NCBI GenBank assembly: GCA_021740025.1
Contig: JAIPAN010000001.1
Location: 1 to 22,235 of the forward strand
Direction of reading: 5' to 3'
Length of the DNA stretch: 22,235 nt
Source: Sphingobacteriaceae bacterium
Lineage (GTDB): Bacteria; Bacteroidota; Bacteroidia; Sphingobacteriales; Sphingobacteriaceae
Below are positions 7,913-15,660 of the stretch, piece by piece. The translations under genes and the position numbers were made by a program. The notes below the pieces were generated by a model. That model searched no databases, was not told the DNA's origin, and worked only from the letters and a program-made list of their open reading frames with translations. Position 1 is the first letter of the stretch, and each line of letters starts with the position of its first letter.

Positions 7913-9154
7913 ATGAAAAAAAGTATTCTCACGTTTCTAGGCCTTTGCCTGTTTGCTTTTAGCAGCTGTAAACAAGCCAGCCTAGCCGATTTACAAAACG
8001 GCACCTGGCGTGCTACGCTTAAAACAGAAAGCGGTGTAGAAATTCCGTTCAATTTTGAACTGGCCGACTCAGCCGGGAAAAAGCAATTAGATATTATTAA
8101 TGGCGATGAGCGTTTCAGAGTAAACGAAATTAGCCAAGAAGGCGATTCTATTCTCATTCAAATGCCTTTGTTCGATTCGGAAATTAAAGCCGTACTACAG
8201 GGCGGTTCCCTATCGGGTAAATGGACCAAACACCTAGCCACAAACGATGTGGCCATGGAATTTACTGCCAGCCCCAATACCAATTGGCGTTTTTTCAAAA
8301 CAGAAGGCGAACCCAAAGTAGATTTAAACGGAAAATGGTCGAGCACCTTTATTAGTGCCGATGGAAAAGACACCAACGTGTATATAGGCCAGTTTATCCA
8401 AAAAGGAAATCGATTAACAGGCACATTTTTAAGCACCACAGGCGATTACCGCTTTTTAGAAGGTACCGTAAACGGCAACAAATTTTACCTTTCTTGTTTT
8501 GATGGATGCCACGCCCTTTTATTCTCAGGAACGGTAAATGGCAATACCATTACCGAGGGTAAACTCTATTCGGGTTTTTCGATTATGGATAATTGGACGG
8601 GCACCAAAGACGATAAAGCCGAACTGCCCGATGCCTATAGCCTAGTGGGCTTAAACCCGGGTTACAAAAGCATCGATTTTGCTTTCCCCGATTTAACTGG
8701 CAAGCTTGTATCGCTTAAAGACGAACAATTTAAAAACAAGGTGGTGGTAGTACAATTTTTTGGATCTTGGTGCCCCAATTGTATGGACGAAACCGCCTTT
8801 ATGGTTCCTTTTTATAACCGCTATAAAGACAAAGGCTTGGCCGTTGTTGGTTTAGGTTACGAGCGCACTACCGATGTTGCCCGTGGACGCAAAAACATAG
8901 GGCGTTTACAAAAACGCTTTAATGTACCCTATCCTTTATTGCTAACCGGCTACACCAACCAACCGGGCGAAGTGCTAAAAAGTTTGCCCATGTTGAACAA
9001 ATTTATGGCTTTCCCAACCACCATTATTATTGACAAAAAAGGAGAAGTACGTAAAATACACACTGGTTTTTCTGGCCCAGGAACGGGTAAATATTATACC
9101 GAGTTTACCGAAGAGTTTGATAAGCTAATTACCGATTTATTGGCAGAAAAATAA
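7913..9154 (+). CDS. TlpA-family thioredoxin-fold lipoprotein with duplicated N-terminal beta modules
   Basis: A 413 aa envelope protein. A signal segment (residues 4-18) ends FSSC, so Cys19 is the likely lipidation site; FSSCK-type lipoboxes are common in this phylum. Residues about 27-235 hold two similar beta-rich modules, one opening NGTWRATLKTESG and the other NGKWSSTFISADG; the second contains Cys195 and Cys199 (CFDGC). From about 250 comes an AhpC/TlpA thioredoxin domain with VVQFFGSWCPNCMDE, giving the redox pair Cys287 and Cys290, and a cis-Pro segment AFPTTIII. Family members reduce or isomerise disulfides in the periplasm, for example in cytochrome c maturation; the client here is unknown. 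It follows the dehydrogenase gene by 10 bases and ends in a strong terminator. Confidence 0.88.
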   Translation: MKKSILTFLGLCLFAFSSCKQASLADLQNGTWRATLKTESGVEIPFNFELADSAGKKQLDIINGDERFRVNEISQEGDSILIQMPLFDSEIKAVLQGGSLSGKWTKHLATNDVAMEFTASPNTNWRFFKTEGEPKVDLNGKWSSTFISADGKDTNVYIGQFIQKGNRLTGTFLSTTGDYRFLEGTVNGNKFYLSCFDGCHALLFSGTVNGNTITEGKLYSGFSIMDNWTGTKDDKAELPDAYSLVGLNPGYKSIDFAFPDLTGKLVSLKDEQFKNKVVVVQFFGSWCPNCMDETAFMVPFYNRYKDKGLAVVGLGYERTTDVARGRKNIGRLQKRFNVPYPLLLTGYTNQPGEVLKSLPMLNKFMAFPTTIIIDKKGEVRKIHTGFSGPGTGKYYTEFTEEFDKLITDLLAEK

Positions 9155-9159
9155 GCATC

Positions 9160-9186
9160 AAGCCACTCCAAAAGAGTGGCTTTTTT
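9160..9186 (+). terminator. Intrinsic terminator after the TlpA-type gene
   Basis: AAGCCACTC (9160-9168) pairs perfectly with GAGTGGCTT (9174-9182) around a 5-base loop, and the + strand continues with a run of six T from 9181. It begins 5 bases after the TlpA-type stop. The convergent YvlD-type gene ends inside the T run. On the minus strand the hairpin is followed only by TTGATGC, so termination in that direction should be weaker. Confidence 0.93.
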
Positions 9187-9532
9187 ACTGCTTTTTATCG
9201 GGCTTAAACCAATTGAATATAATTTTTAAGAGGCCCAATACGATGGCAAACCAAGCAGAAGAGATAAAGCCAGCGGTATGAAAACCAATAACAAAAGCAT
9301 CTACCAACAATACCATGCACACCGTTATAATAAACGACACCAAGCCAAGCGTTAAAAAGTTAAGCGGTATGGTAAGAACATGTAATACAAAACCAATAGT
9401 TGCATTAACTAAGGCCAACAAGAGTGCTACCCACAAAGCCGTTACAAACGAATCTACAGTTACACCAGGTAATAAATATGCTGCTAGTAATACCGCAACA
9501 CCACTCAATAAAATCTCTAAAAGCATTTTCAT
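9185..9532 (-). CDS. YvlD / phage-holin-4-like small membrane protein
   Basis: A 115 aa protein with four hydrophobic helices (roughly residues 4-22, 29-52, 58-82 and 88-108) and a basic tail ending KPDKKQ. The pattern LLPGVTVDSFVTAL, then ALVNATIGFVLHVLTIPLNFLTLGL, matches the PF04020 family, named after a phage holin but found as ordinary chromosomal genes such as Bacillus yvlD. In Bacillus these genes belong to envelope-stress operons; a role in envelope stress here is inference. No phage genes are near, so I do not read it as a lysis protein. It converges on the TlpA-type gene and diverges from the small lipoprotein gene across only 22 bases. I found no minus-strand TAnnTTTG in that gap. 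Confidence 0.88.
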   Translation of the reverse strand: MKMLLEILLSGVAVLLAAYLLPGVTVDSFVTALWVALLLALVNATIGFVLHVLTIPLNFLTLGLVSFIITVCMVLLVDAFVIGFHTAGFISSAWFAIVLGLLKIIFNWFKPDKKQ

Positions 9533-9536
9533 AGTA

Positions 9537-9544
9537 TAAATTTG
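9537..9544 (+). promoter_or_regulatory. -7 promoter element for the small lipoprotein gene
   Basis: TAAATTTG matches TAnnTTTG exactly and ends 10 bases before ATG 9555, so the mRNA leader would be only a few bases long. No TTG lies at the -33 spacing. It sits inside the 22-base gap between two divergent genes. Confidence 0.45.
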
Positions 9545-9554
9545 ATTAAAAAAG

Positions 9555-9983
9555 ATGAGAAAATTAGCACTTTACCTACTGGCTTGCTGTTTTGGCGCAC
9601 TTGCCTGCACACCTACTAAACAAACTAACGAATTAGACTTGGCCATTAGCCTTTCGGCAAATAAAAAAAGTGTACTGGTAAAAAATATCCCGGCAGATTT
9701 ACTTTCTAGCATAAAAAACGATAGCCTGCAATTGGTAGCATTTTTTGCCTTATACCCTATTAGTAAGGATCCAGAAATGCAGGGTTTAGAATCGCCTATT
9801 CATGGAAATTTTTCTGAGCAACACGAAGTACTTGTGTTTACGCCTACAAGCCCACTTAGCAAGGGCACAACATACCGGGCCGAAATTTATGCGCAAAGCC
9901 GAGAATTTTCAGTCATCAATCTGCTAAAAAAACAAGAACGCCTTGGTGGAAATAACCCCATTACCTACACATTTACCTACTAG
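9555..9983 (+). CDS. Small putative lipoprotein of unknown function
   Basis: A 142 aa protein with an N-terminal hydrophobic segment (residues 4-17) ending GALAC. Cys18 is the likely lipidation site, though Ala rather than Leu at -3 makes the lipobox weak; Cys11 and Cys12 lie too early. The mature part looks beta-rich and ends PITYTFTY. The stretch VLVFTPTSPLSKGTTYRAEIY resembles the end of a bacterial Ig-like domain (SbsA_Ig type, with P-L-x-x-G-T-T-Y), which suggests an extracytoplasmic adhesion-like fold; that match is from memory and moderate. The gene sits between the divergent YvlD-type gene and the rimP promoter, which begins 5 bases after its stop. Its transcript probably ends at the hairpin at 10028-10053. 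Confidence 0.7.
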   Translation: MRKLALYLLACCFGALACTPTKQTNELDLAISLSANKKSVLVKNIPADLLSSIKNDSLQLVAFFALYPISKDPEMQGLESPIHGNFSEQHEVLVFTPTSPLSKGTTYRAEIYAQSREFSVINLLKKQERLGGNNPITYTFTY

Positions 9984-9987
9984 TTAC

Positions 9988-10017
9988 TTGTAAAAACAAT
10001 TATTTGTACTATATTTG
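9988..10017 (+). promoter_or_regulatory. Promoter of the rimP-nusA-infB operon
   Basis: TTG at 9988-9990 and TATATTTG at 10010-10017 are separated by exactly 19 bases, the preferred spacing of the Bacteroidota sigma-A-type promoter (TTG, then TAnnTTTG). This is the best promoter in the window. Transcription should start around 10021-10025, immediately before the hairpin at 10028-10053, with rimP beginning at 10074. Confidence 0.8.
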
Positions 10018-10027
10018 CATCGAATTG

Positions 10028-10053
10028 AAGAGGGGACACGGTCCCCTCTTTTT
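10028..10053 (+). terminator. Terminator-like hairpin in the rimP leader (possible attenuator)
   Basis: AAGAGGGGAC (10028-10037) and GTCCCCTCTT (10041-10050) form a perfect 10-bp stem closed by a 3-base ACG loop, followed by further T to 10053. It has the form of a strong intrinsic terminator. It lies 45 bases after the small lipoprotein stop, so it can end that transcript. It also lies downstream of the rimP promoter, so every rimP transcript from that promoter must pass it. I found no TAnnTTTG between the hairpin and ATG 10074. Whether it acts as a plain upstream terminator, an attenuator or an mRNA-stabilising 5' stem is not decided by sequence. Confidence 0.85.
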
Positions 10054-10073
10054 ATTTACCATACCCTAGCAAC

Positions 10074-10538
10074 ATGAAGGTAGAACAACGCGTACTAGCT
10101 CTGGTAGCCGAAAAAATAGCCGACAGACCCGATTTATTCTTGGTAGAAGCAAAAATGCATACCAATGGTAAATTGATGATTCTGATAGATGGCGATAAAG
10201 GCGTGGCCGTACAAGATTGCGTTGCTATAAGCCGCCATGTAGGTTTTCACTTAGAAGAAGAAAACTTGGTGGATACCGCTTATACGCTAGAAGTATCGTC
10301 GCCGGGAGTAGACTTTCCCTTAACTATGCTTAGACAATACGCTAAAAACGTAGGTCGCAACCTAAGTGTTAAGTTTAAAGATGGCAATAAAACAGAAGGT
10401 AAATTGGCCGAAGTAAAAGAAGGTCATATTCTTTTGCAAGAACTAAAAAAAGAAAAGGGCAAAAAAGCCCAAACCGTTGATAGGCTAATACCTCTCAATG
10501 AAATAATAGAAAGTAAAGTTTTAATTTCATTTAAATAA
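10074..10538 (+). CDS. rimP: Ribosome maturation factor RimP
   Basis: RimP assists assembly of the 30S ribosomal subunit in the cytoplasm. The protein is 154 aa, against about 150 in E. coli. The N-terminal domain contains the typical KLMILIDGDKGVAVQDCVAISRHV stretch (split here across the conserved IDxD/G and C-x-x-SR positions) and YTLEVSSPGVDFPL, the family's EVSSPG motif. The C-terminal part (about 90-154) is a small SH3-like beta barrel with KFKDGNKTEGKLAEV. It is the first gene of the conserved rimP-nusA-infB order, and nusA begins one base after its stop, so translation is likely coupled. No Shine-Dalgarno sequence is visible; the start is fixed by length, homology and the hairpin just upstream. 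Confidence 0.96.
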   Translation: MKVEQRVLALVAEKIADRPDLFLVEAKMHTNGKLMILIDGDKGVAVQDCVAISRHVGFHLEEENLVDTAYTLEVSSPGVDFPLTMLRQYAKNVGRNLSVKFKDGNKTEGKLAEVKEGHILLQELKKEKGKKAQTVDRLIPLNEIIESKVLISFK

Positions 10539-10539
10539 A

Positions 10540-11778
10540 ATGAGCAACATTAATTTAATTGATTCCTTCCAGGAATTTAAAGATTTCAAAAACATCGACC
10601 GTCCAACGGTGATTAGTGTATTAGAAGAAGTGTTTCGCAGTATGTTGCGCAAACGTTTTGGAACCGACGAAAATTGCGACGTAATTGTAAACCCCGATAA
10701 CGGAGATTTGGAAATTTGGCGCACCCGTATGGTTATGGAAGATGGCTTTTCTGAAGACGACGATTTAGAAATTGAATTGGCTGAGGTTAAAAAAATTGAC
10801 CCAGACATGGAAGTTGGCGATGAATTCATCGAACAAATTACCTTAGAAAGCTTTGGTCGTAGAGCTATTTTAGCTGCCCGCCAAACCTTGGTTTCTAAAG
10901 TATTAGAATTAGAAAAAGACGAAATATTTAAAAAATACAAAGATCGCGTAGGCGAAATTGTAACTGGCGAAGTATACCAAGTGTGGAAAAAAGAAACCTT
11001 GGTATTGGACGATGAAGGAAACGAATTGTTGTTGCCTAAAACCGAACAAATTCCAGCCGACTTTTTCAAAAAAGGCGATTCGGTACGTGCAGTAATTAAA
11101 GAGGTAGAAATGGTAAACGCCAGCCCTAAAATTATCATCTCCCGTACTGCCCCAGAATTCTTACAACGTTTGTTCGAAATGGAAGTACCAGAAATTTTCG
11201 ACGGATTAATTACCATCAAAAATATTGTACGCGAACCGGGCGAACGTGCTAAAGTAGCTGTAGAATCGTACGACGATCGTATCGATCCGGTTGGTGCTTG
11301 TGTAGGTATGAAAGGCTCTCGTATACACGGTATAGTACGTGAATTGAAAAACGAAAATATAGACGTGATCAATTTCACCAACAACCTATCACTATACATT
11401 TCACGTGCCTTAAGCCCGGCTAAAATTACCAGCATTAAATTAGACGATGCCGATAAAAAGGCGGCCGTTTACTTAAAACCCGATCAAGTATCATTGGCTA
11501 TTGGCCGTGGTGGACATAACATTAAACTGGCAGGAAAATTAACCGGTTACGAAATTGATGTTTACCGCGAAAATGCCGATGAAGATGAAGAAGATGTAGA
11601 TTTAGAAGAATTTGCAGATGAAATTGACGGTTGGATTATTGACGAATTGAAGCGTGTAGGTTTAGATACTGCAAAATCGGTATTGGCCCTAAACGCAGAA
11701 GAGTTGGTAAAACGTACCGATTTAGAAGAAACAACTGTAGAAGAAGTATTGGGAGTTTTACGTGCCGAATTTGAATAA
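10540..11778 (+). CDS. nusA: Transcription termination/antitermination factor NusA
   Basis: NusA binds RNA polymerase, promotes pausing and intrinsic termination, and takes part in rRNA antitermination. At 412 aa it lacks the long C-terminal acidic repeats of E. coli NusA (495 aa), as is usual outside Proteobacteria. The polymerase-binding N-domain (about 1-130) opens LIDSFQEFKDFKNIDRPTVI. An S1 domain follows from about residue 137 (VGEIVTGEVYQV), then KH1 with PVGACVGMKGSRIHGIVREL around 250 and KH2 with LAIGRGGHNIKLAGKL around 320. A strongly acidic linker (DEDEEDVDLEEF) leads to a short helical tail containing AEELVKRTDLEE. It is one base from rimP and 82 bases from infB. NusA's known enhancement of hairpin termination makes the leader hairpin a plausible autoregulatory target. 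Confidence 0.97.
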   Translation: MSNINLIDSFQEFKDFKNIDRPTVISVLEEVFRSMLRKRFGTDENCDVIVNPDNGDLEIWRTRMVMEDGFSEDDDLEIELAEVKKIDPDMEVGDEFIEQITLESFGRRAILAARQTLVSKVLELEKDEIFKKYKDRVGEIVTGEVYQVWKKETLVLDDEGNELLLPKTEQIPADFFKKGDSVRAVIKEVEMVNASPKIIISRTAPEFLQRLFEMEVPEIFDGLITIKNIVREPGERAKVAVESYDDRIDPVGACVGMKGSRIHGIVRELKNENIDVINFTNNLSLYISRALSPAKITSIKLDDADKKAAVYLKPDQVSLAIGRGGHNIKLAGKLTGYEIDVYRENADEDEEDVDLEEFADEIDGWIIDELKRVGLDTAKSVLALNAEELVKRTDLEETTVEEVLGVLRAEFE

Positions 11779-11816
11779 GCCAAGCTGCTTTTTCATACTT
11801 GCCACTAAAAAAACCT

Positions 11817-11824
11817 TATTTTTG
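11817..11824 (+). promoter_or_regulatory. Candidate internal -7 promoter element before infB
   Basis: TATTTTTG in the 82-base nusA-infB gap matches TAnnTTTG exactly and ends 36 bases before the infB ATG. A TTG lies 15 bases upstream, closer than the preferred 19. If used, it would allow infB expression independent of the leader hairpin. Confidence 0.4.
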
Positions 11825-11860
11825 TTATTATAATTTAAAGCGAACGCTTAACCCTATTAC

Positions 11861-14596
11861 ATGTCAGAAGGTAAAAATATCAACTTACTAAAAGCCGCCA
11901 AAGAACTAAACATTGGTTTATCTACTGCTGCCGAGTTTTTAAGCAAAAAAGGCTTTGCTGTAGAAGCAAAACCTATGTTTAAACTCGAAGGAGCAATGTA
12001 CGATGCCTTAATGAAAGAATTTCAGGGCGATAAAATTGTGAAGGAAGAAGCCAAGCAACTTGCTATAGGCAAAATTCGCAAAGATGAAGTAGCCGAACCT
12101 ATACAAAAACCTGCACCGAAACGTCCGGAGATGTTTGAACAGGAAGAAATTCTGATTAAAAACACTGGTTCATTTACACAACCAGAAAAACCAAAAGAAG
12201 TAGCAGTTAAAGCAGAAGAAGCTAAAGGTGTTAAAATAGTTGGTAAAATTGATTTAAACGATTTAAAACCAAAAGCTAAAGTTGAAGAAAAAGCACCGGT
12301 AGAAAAACCAAAAACGGAAGAAAAGCCGGTTACACCTTTAGAAACAAAACCTGTTGCTCCCACTGCAGATCCTGTTACTCCCACTGCAGATCTTATTGAT
12401 GATGTAGTTAGAGCTCGTGCGGGTAGATTAAGCGGACCAAACGTAGTAGGAAAAATTGATTTACCACAGGAACGTAAAGCAAACCCAGTAGCTTCATCTA
12501 ATGCTGCTGCCGACCAAAAGCGTAAGCGTAAGCGCACAGCTTTTACCCCAGGACAACCAGGGGGAACAGCGGGCGCTAATACCAATCGTCCGGCATCAGG
12601 CAATCGGCCGGCACCAGGTGGCCGTCCAGATTTTAGAAATAATAGGCCAAATAATACACCCTCTGCTCCAAAAGGAGAGCCTACAGAAAAGGAAATACAA
12701 GATCAAATTAAGGCAACACTTGCCCGTTTAAGCGGAGCAGGTAAATCCGGAAAATTTGCCCAACGTGCTAAATTGCGCCGTCAAAAAAGGGATGACGTTG
12801 CCCTATCTGCCGAAGAGGCAGCTATGGAAAAAGAGTTGCAATCTAAAGTATTAAAGGTTACCGAGTTTGTTACCGCAAACGAGTTGGCCAATATGATGGA
12901 TGTGCCCGTAACCCAAATCATTTCTACCTGTATGACATTGGGCTTATTTGTATCTATTAACCAACGTTTAGATGCCGAAACCTTAAGCATTGTAGCCGAT
13001 GAGTTTGGTTTTGAAGTAGAATTTGTAAAACCAGAAGACGAAGAAAATACCACTTTAGAAGAGATAGATGCTCCAGAAGAATTAAAAGACAGAGCCCCTA
13101 TTGTTACTGTAATGGGTCACGTAGATCATGGTAAAACCTCCCTGCTCGATTTTGTACGCAAAACCAACGTTATTGCTGGTGAAGCCGGGGGTATAACCCA
13201 ACATATTGGAGCCTACGAGGTAACGCTTGAGAACGAACGTAAAATTACGTTCTTGGATACTCCTGGTCACGAAGCCTTTACGGCCATGCGTGCTCGTGGT
13301 GCCAAAGTAACCGATATTGCCATTATTGTAATTGCAGCTGATGATAGCGTGATGCCTCAGACCAAAGAAGCTATTAACCACGCCCAAGCTGCCGGCGTAC
13401 CTATTGTATTTGCATTTAGTAAAGTAGATAAACCGGGTGCCAATGCCGATAAAATTCGCGAACAATTATCAACCATGAATATTTTGGTAGAAGATTGGGG
13501 CGGTAAATTTCAGAGTCAAGAAATTTCGGGTAAAACCGGAATGGGTATAGATGCTTTATTGGAGAAAGTATTATTAGAAGCCGATTTATTAGAACTTAAA
13601 GCCAATGCCAACAAGCGGGCAACTGGAACTGTAATTGAGGCTGCCTTAGATAAAGGCCGTGGTATTGTAACCACCGTATTAATACAGGCCGGTACACTAA
13701 AAGTAGGTGACCCTATTTTAGCAGGTTGCTACAGCGGCCGTGTAAAAGCCTTAACCAATGAACGTGGCCAAAAAGTAGAACAGGCCGGACCAAGTACCCC
13801 GGTACAAGTATTGGGTATGCAAGGTGCACCAACTGCGGGCGATAAGTTTAACTCAATGGAAAGCGAAGTAGAAGCCCGCGAAATTGCTACCAAGCGTATG
13901 CAATTGCAACGTGAGCAAGGCTTACGCAGTCAGAAACACATCACCTTAGATGAGATTGGTCGTCGTTTAGCTATTGGTAACTTCAAAGAACTAAACATCA
14001 TTGTAAAAGGTGATGTGGATGGTTCTATTGAAGCCTTATCTGACTCCTTATTGAAATTATCTACCGAAGAAATTCAGGTAAACATCATCCACAAATCGGT
14101 GGGTCAAATCTCCGAATCAGATGTATTGTTAGCTTCGGCTTCCGATGCCATTATTATCGGTTTTCAAGTACGTCCATCGCAAGGAGCCCGTAAGTTAGCC
14201 GAACAAGAGCAAATAGACATCCGTTTATATTCTATTATTTACGATGCCATTAACGAGGTAAAAGCCGCCATGGAAGGCATGCTAGCGCCTGAGTTTGAAG
14301 AGAAAATTACCGCAAATGTCGAAATTCGTGAAGTATTCAAAATCAGCAAAGTGGGTACTATTGCCGGTTGTATGGTGTTGGATGGTAAAATCAATCGTAA
14401 TAGTAAAATCAGAATTATTCGCGATGGTGTGGTTATTTACGCCGGTGAGTTGGCTTCCTTAAAACGCTTTAAAGAAGATGTGAAAGAAGTGGCCACCAAT
14501 TACGAGTGTGGTTTGAACATCCAAAACTTCAACAACATTGAGGTTGGCGATATTGTTGAAGCCTACGAACAAGTGGAAGTGAAACGGAAACTTTAA
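11861..14596 (+). CDS. infB: Translation initiation factor IF-2
   Basis: IF-2 is the GTPase that places initiator fMet-tRNA on the 30S subunit and promotes subunit joining. The 911 aa protein opens with an IF2N-like helical module ([20 protein letters not shown]), then a long low-complexity K/E/P/A linker to about residue 300 with a KRKRKR patch and an NRP/G-rich segment. A second IF2N module begins near residue 325. The G domain shows G1 GHVDHGKT (419-426), G3 DTPGHE (466-471) and G4 SKVD (520-523), where Ser replaces the usual Asn. Domains II-IV follow, including [18 protein letters not shown] and the C-terminal fMet-tRNA-binding barrel ending [12 protein letters not shown]. Its stop overlaps the end of the convergent GT4 gene by 4 bases, so no separate terminator exists between them. 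Confidence 0.98.
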   Translation: MSEGKNINLLKAAKELNIGLSTAAEFLSKKGFAVEAKPMFKLEGAMYDALMKEFQGDKIVKEEAKQLAIGKIRKDEVAEPIQKPAPKRPEMFEQEEILIKNTGSFTQPEKPKEVAVKAEEAKGVKIVGKIDLNDLKPKAKVEEKAPVEKPKTEEKPVTPLETKPVAPTADPVTPTADLIDDVVRARAGRLSGPNVVGKIDLPQERKANPVASSNAAADQKRKRKRTAFTPGQPGGTAGANTNRPASGNRPAPGGRPDFRNNRPNNTPSAPKGEPTEKEIQDQIKATLARLSGAGKSGKFAQRAKLRRQKRDDVALSAEEAAMEKELQSKVLKVTEFVTANELANMMDVPVTQIISTCMTLGLFVSINQRLDAETLSIVADEFGFEVEFVKPEDEENTTLEEIDAPEELKDRAPIVTVMGHVDHGKTSLLDFVRKTNVIAGEAGGITQHIGAYEVTLENERKITFLDTPGHEAFTAMRARGAKVTDIAIIVIAADDSVMPQTKEAINHAQAAGVPIVFAFSKVDKPGANADKIREQLSTMNILVEDWGGKFQSQEISGKTGMGIDALLEKVLLEADLLELKANANKRATGTVIEAALDKGRGIVTTVLIQAGTLKVGDPILAGCYSGRVKALTNERGQKVEQAGPSTPVQVLGMQGAPTAGDKFNSMESEVEAREIATKRMQLQREQGLRSQKHITLDEIGRRLAIGNFKELNIIVKGDVDGSIEALSDSLLKLSTEEIQVNIIHKSVGQISESDVLLASASDAIIIGFQVRPSQGARKLAEQEQIDIRLYSIIYDAINEVKAAMEGMLAPEFEEKITANVEIREVFKISKVGTIAGCMVLDGKINRNSKIRIIRDGVVIYAGELASLKRFKEDVKEVATNYECGLNIQNFNNIEVGDIVEAYEQVEVKRKL
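12350..12391 (+). repeat. 21-bp in-frame tandem duplication in the infB linker
   Basis: Two adjacent 21-base units, 12350-12370 and 12371-12391, differ at a single base (position 7 of the unit, G or A). They encode PVAPTAD and PVTPTAD, residues 164-170 and 171-177 of IF-2, within the disordered Pro/Ala-rich linker. The near identity suggests a recent slippage event. Confidence 0.9.
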
Positions 14597-15660
14597 TTTT
14601 TTTCCAAGAAAAGTTTTTCTAGTTGCCTAACCGAAGTTTCCCAATTAAAGTGGGTACGAATAAATTTGTTGCCATTTTTGGCTAAGGTGTTTTTTAGCTC
14701 TACATTGCTAAGTAGTTCAAACAAACGCTCCTCCATTACTTTTTCATCGGCCACGGGGACCAATAAGGCTGTTTTTCTATCCATTGCATAATCTGAGTGG
14801 CCGCCAATATTGGTACAAACTACCGCACAACCACAAGCCATGGCTTCGGCTGGCGGTAAAGCCCAGCCCTCTCCCAAACTCGGTGAAAAAAACACAGTAG
14901 CTTCATTGTATAACGCCGGCAAATAATCAGATTTTTGATGAAATGAAATCCACGATGCTAAATTCTCAGGCCTAGGGAAGGTGCTAAAGAGGGTTACTTG
15001 TAACTCGGGAATTCGATTTTTCAAACTCTGTAATGCCCCCAAACCATGTATAGAACCTTTGCGCTTTTCTTCTGAATAGAGCATAATTACACTGGGAGCC
15101 GTACGCTCTGCAATTGGTTTGGTAATGTAAAAACGGCTTAAATCGATTGCATTATTTTGCATTATGGGGTATTTACCTGATTTCTCCATGACCAGCTTTT
15201 GCAGATACTTAGCAATTACCAAGTGGGTAATGGGTAATGAATAAGATTGATATACTTTTTCTGGATAGCCTGCCCAAACTTCTTCATCCTGTATAAGATT
15301 AAACTTTTTTCCCTTTTCGGGCGATAAAGCTGCTACTCTGTACGCCAATTCCCACCAGGTAGAAAATACCACATCGGCATTGGGTAAATACTTATTAATT
15401 ACATCAGGTACTACGTGTGTTTGAACGCTTGGTTGAAAATTGAACCACTTTTTAGAGAATTTATTTCGCAAAATGCTCAAGGCCCATTTAAACCACAAAG
15501 GCGATTTCATGGGGCGAAAGGGTTTGGCTACGCTGTGGTACACATGTACCTCGTGCCCACGTTCGGCTAAGCGGTTGGCATACTCGTACATAATTTTGGT
15601 ACCCCCACCAGCTTTGGTAGTTAAACCTGGTAATAATACGTGTATGCGTAGTTTTCTCAC
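14593..15660 (-). CDS. Glycosyltransferase family 4 protein
   Basis: A 355 aa GT-B glycosyltransferase. The N-domain begins [20 protein letters not shown], with the glycine-rich acceptor-side loop of GT4 enzymes, followed by [19 protein letters not shown]. The C-domain carries [13 protein letters not shown] and the E-x7-E donor-binding motif with Glu264 and Glu272 in [20 protein letters not shown]. Donor and acceptor cannot be told from sequence. The start is GTG at 15658-15660, overlapping the TGA of the preceding GT2 gene as GTGA, a classic translational-coupling arrangement. It is the last gene of the minus-strand glycan cluster, and its stop overlaps the infB stop. Transcripts without an effective terminator would run antisense into infB. 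Confidence 0.92.
   Translation of the reverse strand: MRKLRIHVLLPGLTTKAGGGTKIMYEYANRLAERGHEVHVYHSVAKPFRPMKSPLWFKWALSILRNKFSKKWFNFQPSVQTHVVPDVINKYLPNADVVFSTWWELAYRVAALSPEKGKKFNLIQDEEVWAGYPEKVYQSYSLPITHLVIAKYLQKLVMEKSGKYPIMQNNAIDLSRFYITKPIAERTAPSVIMLYSEEKRKGSIHGLGALQSLKNRIPELQVTLFSTFPRPENLASWISFHQKSDYLPALYNEATVFFSPSLGEGWALPPAEAMACGCAVVCTNIGGHSDYAMDRKTALLVPVADEKVMEERLFELLSNVELKNTLAKNGNKFIRTHFNWETSVRQLEKLFLEKN

Noticed and set aside
9185..9532. Prophage remnant, because the family is named phage holin
   Set aside because: The PF04020 family is widespread as ordinary chromosomal genes, and no other phage gene is present nearby.
10527..11435. 302-codon open frame antisense to nusA
   Set aside because: It lies wholly opposite nusA, is Ser/Thr/Ile-rich low-quality protein without motifs, and arises from codon bias of the sense gene.
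12022..12603. 193-codon open frame antisense to the infB linker
   Set aside because: It mirrors the Lys/Pro/Ala-rich linker of infB; composition is biased and no start signal or motif supports it.
13082..13465. 127-codon open frame antisense to the IF-2 G domain
   Set aside because: It is complementary to the best-conserved part of infB, where third-position bias alone keeps the frame open.
14607..14620. AGAAA-AGTT-TTTCT hairpin at the infB/GT4 junction as a terminator
   Set aside because: A 5-bp AT-rich stem is too weak, and it lies in the GT4 coding sequence without a proper T tract.
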